The notes below the pieces were generated by a model that saw only the letters and a list, made by a program, of their open reading frames with translations, did no database searches and had not been told where the DNA came from. Shown piece after piece: positions 1 to 7,733 of a DNA stretch of 64,000 nt. Source of the DNA: Qipengyuania flavescens. GTDB lineage: Bacteria > Pseudomonadota > Alphaproteobacteria > Sphingomonadales > Sphingomonadaceae. The translations under genes were made by a program, and so were the position numbers. The DNA is taken from contig NZ_JARULD010000001.1 of assembly GCF_029688735.1 (NCBI RefSeq), forward strand, positions 682,001 through 746,000. Reading direction: 5' to 3'. Every line of letters starts with the position of its first letter. The first letter of the stretch is position 1.

Positions 1-518
1 CGATCGGCATCGGCGGCAAGGCAATCCTGCCGGCCTGGCTGGCGCTCATCCTGCAATCGCTCGCGATCAATTTCATCGTGCTGCTGATCGTTTCGCTCGC
101 AAGCCTGACCGGCTTGGGCGCATTGGCCTTCGTTGCGACGCTGTTCGCTTTCGGCCTTGCCCTTTACCTGTTCACCCGGCTCTCGCTCGTCCTGCCGCTC
201 GTCGCGGTCGATGGTGAGAAGAACCCGATCCGCGCGCTGACCGGATCGTGGGCGATGACGAAGGGACAGGGCGGGCGCTTGCTCGCCTTCTACCTGCTGC
301 TTGCCGTCGGTGCGTTCGTCGCGCTGCTCGTGGCGCTGCTGGTGGTCGGACTGGTGCTGTCCATCGGCGGACCAACGGTGGCGGAGATCGGCAATTCCAT
401 TGCTACGGCGGCGGCAGTGACAGCCGTGGTCGTGCTGGCCACCAGCGTGCTCGCCGCAGTGCATCGCCAGTTCCGGCGGCTGGAGCGCTCGGGACCGAGT
501 GTGCCGCCGACCGCCTGA
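1..518 (+). CDS. Membrane protein, C-terminal part (5' end outside window)
   Basis: The reading frame is open from base 3 to the TGA at 516-518, so the gene starts before the window. A GTG at 78 is internal and not needed as a start. The visible part (about 170 aa) has three or four hydrophobic helices separated by short polar loops. A central motif (RLSLVLPLVAVDG, then ALTGSW) resembles the repeat in proteins with a glycerophosphoryl-diester-phosphodiesterase-type membrane domain. In these an RxxLxxPxxxxDG loop is followed by AxxxSW between two helices. The end is a short basic, cytosolic-looking tail. The function is unknown; the family link is inferred from this motif only. Confidence 0.6.
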   Translation, partial: IGIGGKAILPAWLALILQSLAINFIVLLIVSLASLTGLGALAFVATLFAFGLALYLFTRLSLVLPLVAVDGEKNPIRALTGSWAMTKGQGGRLLAFYLLLAVGAFVALLVALLVVGLVLSIGGPTVAEIGNSIATAAAVTAVVVLATSVLAAVHRQFRRLERSGPSVPPTA

Positions 519-525
519 GCGCTGG

Positions 526-1161
526 TCAGCCCTTCGGCTCTTTCCAGCCCCAGAACAGCTGGCAGGGCAGCACGTTCAGCGGTTCGAACCCGCTCTCGAT
601 CCGCTCGAAATGCCTGGCCATGTAATCGCGGGCCTTGGCGGAAAACTGGTAGACCAGGAAGGCCCCGCCGGGCCGGATGATGCGATAGGTCGCCTCGGCG
701 ATTGCCGGTCCCACGCCCTCCGGCAGGGTCGAGAACGGCAGACCGGACAGCACGTAATCGGCGTGGTCCGCGCCGTGCGCCTGCACGATCTCCTCGACAT
801 CGGCAGCCGAGCCGTGGACAGCGTGGAAGCGGCTGTCGCGGAAATGCTTCTTGAGATAGTCGATATAGAGCGGGTTGGTATCGATCACGATCAGCATGCC
901 ATCGCGCGGCAGTCGGTCCAGCACCGGCTGGCAGAAGGTGCCGACGCCGGGCCCGTATTCGACGAAGACCTTGCATTCCTCCCATTTCACCGGGGCGAGC
1001 ATCTTGGCGATGGTAAAGCGCGAGGAGGGGATGATCGAGCCGACCATCTTCGGTTCTTCGAGGAATCCGCGGAAGAACACGCCGAACTGACCGAAGAAGC
1101 GCGCAGCCTTGCGGCGGAGCGACGGGCGGTGGATTGCGCCTACACTGTTATCGGACGACAA
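526..1161 (-). CDS. PmtA-like phospholipid N-methyltransferase (class I SAM methyltransferase)
   Basis: A 211-aa SAM-dependent methyltransferase. Motif I is VEYGPGVGTFC at about residues 68-78, followed by an acidic motif II (VIDTNP). A basic amphipathic N-terminus could bind the membrane. The opening FFRGFLEEPKMVGSIIPSS is typical of the Rhodobacter-type PmtA family, which methylates phosphatidylethanolamine towards phosphatidylcholine. The start is a TTG at 1159-1161 with an AAGGAAG ribosome-binding site five bases upstream. No ATG or GTG lies in frame before the conserved region. The gene converges with the preceding plus-strand gene (7 bp apart) and is divergent from the MFS gene. The family call is firm; the exact lipid substrate is inferred. 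Confidence 0.75.
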   Translation of the reverse strand: MSSDNSVGAIHRPSLRRKAARFFGQFGVFFRGFLEEPKMVGSIIPSSRFTIAKMLAPVKWEECKVFVEYGPGVGTFCQPVLDRLPRDGMLIVIDTNPLYIDYLKKHFRDSRFHAVHGSAADVEEIVQAHGADHADYVLSGLPFSTLPEGVGPAIAEATYRIIRPGGAFLVYQFSAKARDYMARHFERIESGFEPLNVLPCQLFWGWKEPKG

Positions 1162-1275
1162 TTGACTTCCTTAGCGACCTCGAAAACACATCTTCGGCTC
1201 TGGCAGCGCAGCAATGGCATTGCAAGCGCATGTCCCGTTGCAAGCTAGCGAGACTGGGCCTAGCGCAGCACATTC

Positions 1276-2640
1276 ATGGCCGATGTCGATCCCGCCAAAT
1301 CCGCAGCGCCCGCCAAGCCCGCCTTGCCGCGGGCCATCTCGCGCGAGCGGATGACGCTGCTGTTTACCGTCATGCTGGTGACGGCGGCGGGCAATACGGC
1401 GATGCAATCGGTCATGCCCTCAATCGGCACGGCGCTGCAGATCGACGACGTGTGGATCAGCCTCGCCTACAGCTGGTCGGCGCTGCTGTGGGTCATCTGC
1501 GCGCCGTTCTGGGCCGAACGCTCCGACCGGCGCGGGCGCAAGGCGATGATGGCGCTGGGGCTGACCGGCTTCATCGCCAGCTTCTCGCTCTGCGGCGCAA
1601 TGCTGTGGCTCGGTCTATCGGGCTATCTCACGGCCTTCTGGGCGCTCCTGCTGTTCGCGGTCGCGCGGAGTCTCTACGGCGGCTTCGGCAGCGCCGCCCC
1701 GCCCGCGGTGCAGGCCTATGTCGCCGCGCGCACTCCGCGATCCGAGCGCACGCAGGCGCTTTCGCTGATTGCCTCCAGCTTCGGCCTCGGCACGGTGATC
1801 GGCCCGGCGCTTGCTCCGCTGATGGTGCTGCCCTTCGTGGGGCTGACCGGCCCGTTCCTGATCTTTTCGGTCATCGGCATCCTGGCACTGGTTGCTCTGC
1901 GCCTGCGGCTGCCGAACGACACGCCGCAATTCCCCGCGCGCGGCAAGGCCTATGACGCACCCTATTCGGGCAGCCCGACATCGGAAGTTTCCGGCAGCGA
2001 CGACGATGACGAGGACGAGGACGAAGAGGCCGTCGAACCGCACAAGCTGCGCTGGTTCGAAACACGGCTGCGGCCCTGGGTCGTAGCGGGCCTGCTCGGC
2101 GGGCATGCGCAGGCAATGGTGCTCGGAATCTCCGGCTTCCTCGTGCTCGACCGCCTCGGCCTTCGGGACACGCCCGCAGAGGGCGCCGGTCCTGTCGGGC
2201 TGGTGCTGATGGCCGGAGCGATCGCGACCTTGCTCGCGCAATGGGGACTGATCCCGCGCTTCGATCTCGGCCCTCGCGCCGCTACGCTCTCCGGCATTGC
2301 AGTGGCCGCTTTCGGGGTCGCCTTCCTCGGCGTGGCGGACGATCTCCATTCGATCGCACTTGCCTACGCCATCGCCTCGCTCGGCTTCGGCCTGTTCCGC
2401 CCGGGCACCACCGCGGGCACATCGCTCGCCGTGACCCGCTCCGAGCAAGGGCAGGCCTCCGGCGTGACCGCCTCGGTCGCGGGCGCGAGCTTCATCTATG
2501 CGCCTGCGCTAGGCGTCTGGCTCTACGGCCATTCCGACTGGCTCGGCTTCGGCCTCATCGTGGCGCTATGCGCCATCGTCTTCGCCTACGGCTGGGTCAG
2601 CCTCCAGCGCGACAGTGCGCTGACCAAAGACCGGAATTAG
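1276..2640 (+). CDS. MFS transporter
   Basis: A 454-aa protein with about 12 hydrophobic segments. An MFS signature sits between helices 2 and 3 (PFWAERSDRRGRKAMM, about residues 76-91). It is a major facilitator superfamily permease of unknown substrate. The central cytoplasmic loop between helices 6 and 7 carries a run of about 12 Asp/Glu residues (about residues 239-250), which is unusual. A strong dyad element lies directly behind the stop codon and may act as terminator. Upstream it is divergent from the methyltransferase gene with about 115 bp between them, and no strong Shine-Dalgarno is seen. The name is limited to the superfamily because no substrate-specific motif is recognisable. 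Confidence 0.85.
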   Translation: MADVDPAKSAAPAKPALPRAISRERMTLLFTVMLVTAAGNTAMQSVMPSIGTALQIDDVWISLAYSWSALLWVICAPFWAERSDRRGRKAMMALGLTGFIASFSLCGAMLWLGLSGYLTAFWALLLFAVARSLYGGFGSAAPPAVQAYVAARTPRSERTQALSLIASSFGLGTVIGPALAPLMVLPFVGLTGPFLIFSVIGILALVALRLRLPNDTPQFPARGKAYDAPYSGSPTSEVSGSDDDDEDEDEEAVEPHKLRWFETRLRPWVVAGLLGGHAQAMVLGISGFLVLDRLGLRDTPAEGAGPVGLVLMAGAIATLLAQWGLIPRFDLGPRAATLSGIAVAAFGVAFLGVADDLHSIALAYAIASLGFGLFRPGTTAGTSLAVTRSEQGQASGVTASVAGASFIYAPALGVWLYGHSDWLGFGLIVALCAIVFAYGWVSLQRDSALTKDRN

Positions 2641-2675
2641 GTTTGTTTGGGTGCGCCTTCGACATCCGTCGAAGG

Positions 2676-2764
2676 CTTGCTGTTCCATCCCGCACCCCCT
2701 CCCGACCACCCAATCAGTATATTGCCGTGGGTGGTCGGGAGGGGGTGCGGGATGGAACAGCAAG
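2676..2764. repeat. Perfect 37-bp inverted repeat with 15-nt loop
   Basis: The left arm at 2676-2712 is an exact reverse complement of the right arm at 2728-2764, and the loop is 2713-2727. The arms are extremely C-rich/G-rich. An outer, imperfect pair (gacatccgtc at 2661-2670 and its complement at 2771-2780) extends the symmetry. The element fills the gap between the convergent MFS and arsC genes, so it would form a very stable hairpin in either transcript and could terminate both. Its size and perfection exceed a normal terminator, so it may be a copy of a dispersed intergenic palindrome. Confidence 0.9.
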
Positions 2765-2802
2765 GGTCGGACGGATGTCCGGCCCGCACCGAACAAATAC
2801 TT

Positions 2803-3147
2803 CTACAAAATTTCCAGCACGGTATCCTGCGGCCTGCACAGGCGCGCGCCCTTGTCGGTTTCAACCAGCGGACGTTCGATCAGGATCGGGTCGGCGACCA
2901 TCGCGTCGAGGATCGTGTCGTCGTCGGCATCGGGCAGGCCGCGCTCCGCCGCGTCGGTCCCTCGCATCCGCAAGCCCTGTGCCGGAGAAATTCCCGCATC
3001 GCGATAAAGTTGCGCCAGCTTGTCCTTCGTCGGCGGGTCCTTGAGATATTCGACCACGGTCACGTCGACCTTGGACAAGTTTTCCAGAATCGCGAGCGTC
3101 TTGCGCGACGTGCCGCATTTCGGGTTGTGCCAGATCGTCGCCTTCAT
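2803..3147 (-). CDS. arsC: Arsenate reductase (glutaredoxin type)
   Basis: A 114-aa ArsC-family protein. The N-terminal HNPKCGTSRKTL motif holds the catalytic Cys (Cys11 by count). Further on is the conserved LIERPLV segment with the arginine that, in E. coli ArsC, helps bind arsenate. The enzyme reduces arsenate to arsenite with glutathione and glutaredoxin. The start at 3147 has GGAGAGG upstream. No arsR, arsB or acr3 gene is adjacent, so it is a stand-alone gene. It could also be a YffB/Spx-like housekeeping relative, but the cysteine and arginine pattern favours ArsC. Confidence 0.85.
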   Translation of the reverse strand: MKATIWHNPKCGTSRKTLAILENLSKVDVTVVEYLKDPPTKDKLAQLYRDAGISPAQGLRMRGTDAAERGLPDADDDTILDAMVADPILIERPLVETDKGARLCRPQDTVLEIL

Positions 3148-3260
3148 CTCTAACCTCTCCTGCTCGAGCGTTTGCGCGGTCCGCTTAAGCGACTGTTGCG
3201 ATCAGTGAAAGCGGCGCTTGCGATTTTTTCATCGGCAGAAAGCGCTTTTGCGGTTGCGAA

Positions 3261-3275
3261 TGCGAATTGTTCTCA
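3261..3275. promoter_or_regulatory. Fur box 1 (7-1-7 dyad)
   Basis: TGCGAATTGTTCTCA matches the 7-1-7 Fur consensus TGATAATnATTATCA at most positions. It lies 55 bp before the TonB receptor start and in opposite orientation to a second box. It is probably an iron-dependent repression site; this is inferred from sequence. Confidence 0.6.
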
Positions 3276-3296
3276 ATAGCAGGGCCTCCATCAGAT

Positions 3297-3311
3297 TGAG
3301 AATCATTCGCA
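3297..3311. promoter_or_regulatory. Fur box 2 (7-1-7 dyad)
   Basis: TGAGAATCATTCGCA is a good 7-1-7 Fur-like dyad ending 19 bp before the receptor start codon. Together with the inverted box at 3261-3275 it suggests cooperative Fur repression of the receptor. Confidence 0.65.
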
Positions 3312-3330
3312 AGAATAGAAAGCCTACTTT

Positions 3331-5427
3331 ATGAGGATCGTTTCCACCCGCGCTGCCCTGCTTCTTGGCAGCGCGATCGCATTCGCCGCTACTCCCGCCC
3401 TCGCCGACGAGCAGCCCGAGCGCGACTACCTTCCGAGCGACATCGTAGTCACCGGCGACGCCGACGGCTACGGCACCGACGACGGGCTGACGGCCACCAA
3501 GACCCCCACCCCGCTGATCGATGTGCCGCAGGCAGTCACCGCGATCACCCGCGACCAGCTGGACGACCAGAACGCCACCTCGCTCAACGAAGCGCTGCGC
3601 TTCGTGCCCGGCGTCAGCCTCGAAACCGGCGAAGGCCACCGCGATGAGGTGTTCATCCGCGGCCAGGAAACCACCGCCGACTTCTTCATCGACGGTTTGC
3701 GCGACGACGCGCAGTATTATCGCCCGCTCTACAATGTGGAGCGCGTCGAGGTGCTCAAGGGCGCCAATGCGCTGATCTTCGGTCGCGGAGCCGGCGGTGG
3801 CGCGATCAACCGCGTCAGCAAGAAAGCCGAAATTGGCGACCTGCGCCTAGCCGGGGCCGCCAGCGTCGACACGCATGGTGCGTTCAGCCTCGCCTCCGAC
3901 ATCGGCCTGCCCGCAGGCGACGCGCTAGCCCTGCGCCTCAACGCGACCTACGAGGAATTCGACAACCACCGCGATGTCTATGAAGGCCGCTTCATTGGCG
4001 TCAGCCCGACGGCGACCGTAGGCCTCGGCCCGTCGACCGAACTGGTCCTCAGCTACACCTATGACGACGACCAGCGCGTCGTCGATCGCGGCGTGCCGGC
4101 CTTCCAGGGCCGTCCGCTGACCGACAATGACGAGACCTTCTTCGGCGATCCCGACTACAATTACAGCGACGTCGAAGCGCATATCGCCCGCGCGCGGATC
4201 GATCACGATTTCGACGGCGGCCTGAGCGCCAACGCCACCGTGCAATATGCGCATTACGACAAGTTCTATTCGAACATCGTGCCCTCGGGCGCGTCGGACA
4301 CCGATGGCGACGGGATCGCGGATACTGTCAGCCTCGGCGGCTACGAGAGCGGGACCGTGCGCGAGAACCTGATCGGTCAGGCCAATCTCGTCTGGGAAGG
4401 CAACACCGGCAACATCGGCCACACGCTTCTGGTGGGCGCGGAATTCTCGCGCCAGGACACCGATGCCGATCGCGATCGGGCGATCTTCGGTACGCCGACC
4501 GATGTTCCGCTGGCCGACACGATCTTCGTGCCGCCCTTCACGCTCGAATTCCAGCGCGCCTCGACCTCCGAGCTGTCGACGCTATCGTTCTATATCCAGG
4601 ACCAGATCGACTTGGCCGACTGGCTGCAGGTCATCGTCGGCGCACGCTATGACGAGTTCGATCTCGAGAGCTACGACATCGGCAACGACTTCTTCGGCTC
4701 GCGCAAGGACGACAAGATCAGCCCGCGCCTGGGCGTGATCGTGAAGCCGCAAGACAGCCTGTCGATCTACGCCAGCTATTCGGAAAGCTTCCTCCCCGCA
4801 TCGGGCGACCAGTTCACCGTGCTGAGCGATACCAGCATCAACCTCGAACCCGAAAGCTTCGAGACCTGGGAAGCGGGCGTAAAATACGCCCCGCGCGCCG
4901 ATCTGCTGGTGACCGCGGCTGTCTTCCGCCTCGACCGCAAGGACACCGCCTTCACCGATCCGGTGCAGAATGTGGTGCTGCAGACGGGCGAAACGCGCGT
5001 GCAGGGCTTCGAGGCCAGCCTTGCCGGATCGCTGACCGACCAGTTGCATGTGAATGTCGGCTACACCTATCTCGACGGCGAGATCCGTTCGGCGACCAAT
5101 TCGGGCGGGATCGGGACCGAGCTGCAGCAGCTGCCGGAACACCAGATCGGTGCCTGGGGCCGCTACGACTTTACCGACAAGCTCGGTGCAGGCCTCGGCC
5201 TGGTCCACCAGTCGAGCCAGTTCGCCAGCTTCAGCAACGACGTCGTCCTGCCGGCCTATACCCGCGTCGATGCGGCGGTGTTCTACACGCTGAACGAACG
5301 GGTGAGCTTGCAGCTCAATGTCGAGAACCTGCTCGACGAGGAGTATTATCCGAGCGCGCATGGCGACAACAACATCCAGCCGAGCAAGCCACTGACCGCC
5401 AAGCTGGGCGTTCGCTTCGAGCTCTGA
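3331..5427 (+). CDS. TonB-dependent siderophore receptor (catecholate type)
   Basis: A 698-aa outer-membrane receptor. Residues 1-25 are a Sec signal peptide (cleavage near ALA-DE). A plug domain follows with the characteristic KTPTPLIDVPQAVTAITRD start and the RGQETTADFFIDGLRDDAQYYRP and RVEVLKGANALIFGRGAGGG segments typical of Fiu/PiuA-like siderophore receptors. A 22-strand barrel follows, ending in an aromatic strand (LGVRFEL) suited to BAM recognition. Two Fur-like boxes precede the start, so it is probably iron-repressed. No siderophore biosynthesis or ABC genes are adjacent. The cognate siderophore cannot be told from sequence. Confidence 0.93.
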   Translation: MRIVSTRAALLLGSAIAFAATPALADEQPERDYLPSDIVVTGDADGYGTDDGLTATKTPTPLIDVPQAVTAITRDQLDDQNATSLNEALRFVPGVSLETGEGHRDEVFIRGQETTADFFIDGLRDDAQYYRPLYNVERVEVLKGANALIFGRGAGGGAINRVSKKAEIGDLRLAGAASVDTHGAFSLASDIGLPAGDALALRLNATYEEFDNHRDVYEGRFIGVSPTATVGLGPSTELVLSYTYDDDQRVVDRGVPAFQGRPLTDNDETFFGDPDYNYSDVEAHIARARIDHDFDGGLSANATVQYAHYDKFYSNIVPSGASDTDGDGIADTVSLGGYESGTVRENLIGQANLVWEGNTGNIGHTLLVGAEFSRQDTDADRDRAIFGTPTDVPLADTIFVPPFTLEFQRASTSELSTLSFYIQDQIDLADWLQVIVGARYDEFDLESYDIGNDFFGSRKDDKISPRLGVIVKPQDSLSIYASYSESFLPASGDQFTVLSDTSINLEPESFETWEAGVKYAPRADLLVTAAVFRLDRKDTAFTDPVQNVVLQTGETRVQGFEASLAGSLTDQLHVNVGYTYLDGEIRSATNSGGIGTELQQLPEHQIGAWGRYDFTDKLGAGLGLVHQSSQFASFSNDVVLPAYTRVDAAVFYTLNERVSLQLNVENLLDEEYYPSAHGDNNIQPSKPLTAKLGVRFEL

Positions 5428-5456
5428 CGCCAGCGCCGATACCGGCTTTCCTACAG

Positions 5457-5490
5457 GAGCGGCGGCGGGCTAGGCTCGCTGCCGCTCTTT
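5457..5490 (+). terminator. Rho-independent terminator of the TonB receptor gene
   Basis: An 11-bp stem (5457-5467 with 5477-5487, one G-T pair) with a 9-nt loop is followed by TTT. It lies 30 bp after the stop codon. Confidence 0.65.
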
Positions 5491-5517
5491 GTCATGGTCG
5501 GTCGAAGCAGGGTGGCG

Positions 5518-5536
5518 ATGCCCCCCGGGGGGGTAT
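5518..5536. promoter_or_regulatory. CsoR/FrmR-like G-tract palindrome
   Basis: ATGCCCCCCGGGGGGGTAT is a near-perfect palindrome of C6/G7 flanked by AT-rich ends. This is the architecture known for CsoR/RcnR/FrmR-family operators. No regulator or metal or formaldehyde gene is nearby, so its role is unknown. Confidence 0.35.
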
Positions 5537-5616
5537 GCCCCGGTGTATCATCAGCACTCTGGTATGATAATTTAAGTAATTCAGTGGCTTGTCGCGACCT
5601 TCGCCGGGCGACAGGG

Positions 5617-5644
5617 TGTCGCCTTTGTCGCCTATCTGTCGCCT
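5617..5644. repeat. Three direct copies of TGTCGCCT plus one inverted copy
   Basis: TGTCGCCT occurs at 5617-5624, 5626-5633 and 5637-5644, and its core appears inverted at 5607-5613. The cluster ends 5 bp before the stop codon of the 2Fe-2S gene. It could be a protein-binding cluster or remnant iterons; nothing adjacent explains it. Confidence 0.5.
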
Positions 5645-5648
5645 AGTA

Positions 5649-6191
5649 TCAGTCCTGCGGCGCGCTGATGGCGGGCACATCGCGGGCCGCGTCCTCGGTG
5701 CTGATGCCCGGCACCGGCGCGGCGCTGATCCGCTCCTGCCGCCGGGCGACGCGTCCTGCCCGCTCGATGGCGCGGACGAGCCGCGGATAGACGCCGCAGC
5801 GGCACAGGTTCGGGATCGCCGCCTTGATCTCCGCCTCGGATGGCGACCCGCTCTTTTCCAGCAAGGCGCTCGCCGCCATGACGATGCCGGGCGTGCAGAA
5901 GCCGCACTGGATCGCCTGCTCGGCCACCAGCGCCTGCTGCACCGGATGCGTGCGGTCGCGGCTCAGCCCCTCGATCGTGGTGATGAAGCGCCCTTCCGCC
6001 TCGCCGATGGTGATCAGGCAGGATCGCAGCGCCTCGCCATCGACATGCACCATGCAGGCCCCGCAATCGCCCTCGCCGCAGCCGTATTTGGTGCCGGTGA
6101 GGTTGGCCGCATCGCGCAGCGCCCAGAGAAGCGGCGTGTCGGGATCCATGCGGAACCGCACTGGCCTGCCGTTGACGGTCATGCTGGTCAT
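5649..6191 (-). CDS. (2Fe-2S)-binding small subunit, xanthine dehydrogenase / isoquinoline oxidoreductase family
   Basis: About 180 aa. The N-terminal ferredoxin fold carries the plant-type cluster motif CGEGDCGAC, and the C-terminal helical domain carries CGFCTPG and CRCG for the second 2Fe-2S cluster. This is the electron-transfer subunit of molybdenum hydroxylases such as isoquinoline 1-oxidoreductase (IorA). The start is placed at 6191 (MTSMTVNGRPVRF), with 6182 as alternative. A longer frame to 6260 adds residues not typical of the family. No molybdopterin subunit gene lies next to it, so the partner is encoded elsewhere. The C-terminal extension of about 30 residues after the last cluster is of unknown role. 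Confidence 0.85.
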   Translation of the reverse strand: MTSMTVNGRPVRFRMDPDTPLLWALRDAANLTGTKYGCGEGDCGACMVHVDGEALRSCLITIGEAEGRFITTIEGLSRDRTHPVQQALVAEQAIQCGFCTPGIVMAASALLEKSGSPSEAEIKAAIPNLCRCGVYPRLVRAIERAGRVARRQERISAAPVPGISTEDAARDVPAISAPQD

Positions 6192-6319
6192 GGATGCGCG
6201 CTTTGCCTTGCGGGTGAACTGGACGGCCGCGTTATCGCACGGTCGGTTGCAGGCGGGCAAGCGGCGCGGCGCATTTCTCCGCTAGGCAATGCGGGCCCCG
6301 CCCGCTAGGCGCACCGGCG

Positions 6320-7687
6320 ATGAGCGAGACGGCCAAACTCACCACCGGGAGCATCCGCGGCCACCTCGTCAGCCAGACTGCGCCGATGATCATCGGGGTC
6401 GCCGCGATCATGTCGGTCGGCCTGATCGATGCCTATTTCATCGGGCAATTGGGCGCGCAGGAATTGGCCGCAGTCGCCTTCATCTTTCCGATCACCATCG
6501 CGCTCTCCAGCCTCGGCGTAGGCGTCATGGTCGGGATCAATTCGGTCATTGCCCGCGCGCTCGGTGAAGGGGACCGCGACCGGGCCGAACGGCGCGCAAA
6601 CTTCGGCGCGATCTTCGCGCTGGCGATCGGCGTGGTCATGGGCCTTCTGCTGTTCGCCCTGCTCGATCCGCTGTTCCAGCTGATGCAGGCATCGGAGAGC
6701 CTGCTGCCGCTGATCCGCGAATATATGCAGCCCTATGCGCTGGGCCTGCCGGTGCTGCTTTTGCAGATGGGCCTGAACGGCGTGCTGCGGGGCCAGGGCG
6801 AAGCGCGCAAGACCAGCTATGTCTCGGTGACCTATTCGGCGGCGAACTGGGTACTCGATCCGATCCTCATCACCGGGGCCTTCGGTTTCGGCGGGTTCGG
6901 GATCGCGGGCGCAGCCTATGCCACGATCGCGGGCTTTTTTATTGCCATCTTAGTCGCGCTTTACCTTATCAGGGGCGCGCAACTGCCAATCAACCCGGCC
7001 ACCATCCGCCGCTGCAATGTCGGCGAATCGAGCAAGGCGATCCTCTCGGTGGCGGGCCCTGCGGCGTTTTCCAATGCGATCAACCCCATCGGCCTTTCCG
7101 TTCTTACCGCGCTGCTTGCAAGCCAGGGCGAGGCGGCCGTGGCGGGCTTCGGAGCTGCCGGGCGCTTGCAGAGCTTCGCCACGGTCCCGCTGCTGGCGCT
7201 GTCCGGCTCCATCGGCGCAATCGTCGGCCAGAACTGGGGCGCGAACCGCCCCGATCGCTCGCGGAGGGCGATGTGGTGGTCGGCGCTGTTCTGCCTGGTC
7301 TACGGCCTCGCCACCGCAGTGCTGCTGTTCTTCACCGGCGACTGGTTCGCGCGCTTCTTCACCGACGATCCGGCGGTGGTGGAGGAGTTTTCCCGCTACC
7401 TCGCTATCGCGGTGTGGGGTTATGCCGGCTTCGGCCTGCTCATCGTCGCCAATGGCGCGCTCAACGCCGTCGACCGCGCGGGCGTGGCTCTGGCACAGAG
7501 TGCGGCGCGTGTCTTCCTGGTGATGCTCCCCTTCGGTTGGCTGCTACGCGGAAGCTGGGGGTCGGAAGCGATCTATGCCGCCGAACTCGCCGCCAATATC
7601 GCCGGGGGCGCGCTGGCGACTTACCTAGTCTGGCAGGTGCTGCGCGACCGGTCGGAATCGAGCGGCGTTCCTCAAACCAATCGTTAA
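6320..7687 (+). CDS. MATE family efflux transporter
   Basis: A 455-aa protein with 12 predicted transmembrane helices in two similar halves. MATE-like features are the opening HLVSQTAPMIIGVAAIMSVGLIDAYFIGQLG and an equivalent segment in the second half (PAAFSNAINPIGLSVL). It most likely exports drugs or cationic metabolites in exchange for Na+ or H+. The gene stands alone between the 2Fe-2S gene and the chemotaxis cluster. The Shine-Dalgarno is weak. The substrate is unknown. Confidence 0.88.
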   Translation: MSETAKLTTGSIRGHLVSQTAPMIIGVAAIMSVGLIDAYFIGQLGAQELAAVAFIFPITIALSSLGVGVMVGINSVIARALGEGDRDRAERRANFGAIFALAIGVVMGLLLFALLDPLFQLMQASESLLPLIREYMQPYALGLPVLLLQMGLNGVLRGQGEARKTSYVSVTYSAANWVLDPILITGAFGFGGFGIAGAAYATIAGFFIAILVALYLIRGAQLPINPATIRRCNVGESSKAILSVAGPAAFSNAINPIGLSVLTALLASQGEAAVAGFGAAGRLQSFATVPLLALSGSIGAIVGQNWGANRPDRSRRAMWWSALFCLVYGLATAVLLFFTGDWFARFFTDDPAVVEEFSRYLAIAVWGYAGFGLLIVANGALNAVDRAGVALAQSAARVFLVMLPFGWLLRGSWGSEAIYAAELAANIAGGALATYLVWQVLRDRSESSGVPQTNR

Positions 7688-7691
7688 CCAT
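7684..7691. promoter_or_regulatory. CtrA-type half site upstream of cheA
   Basis: TTAACCAT, the half-site word described for the alphaproteobacterial cell-cycle regulator CtrA, lies 43 bp before cheA. The same octamer precedes the second chemoreceptor gene at 16497-16504. Confidence 0.45.
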
Positions 7692-7733
7692 CTTGCTGCA
7701 TAGCTGGCCTCCGATCGGATCAGGGGCAGTTTA

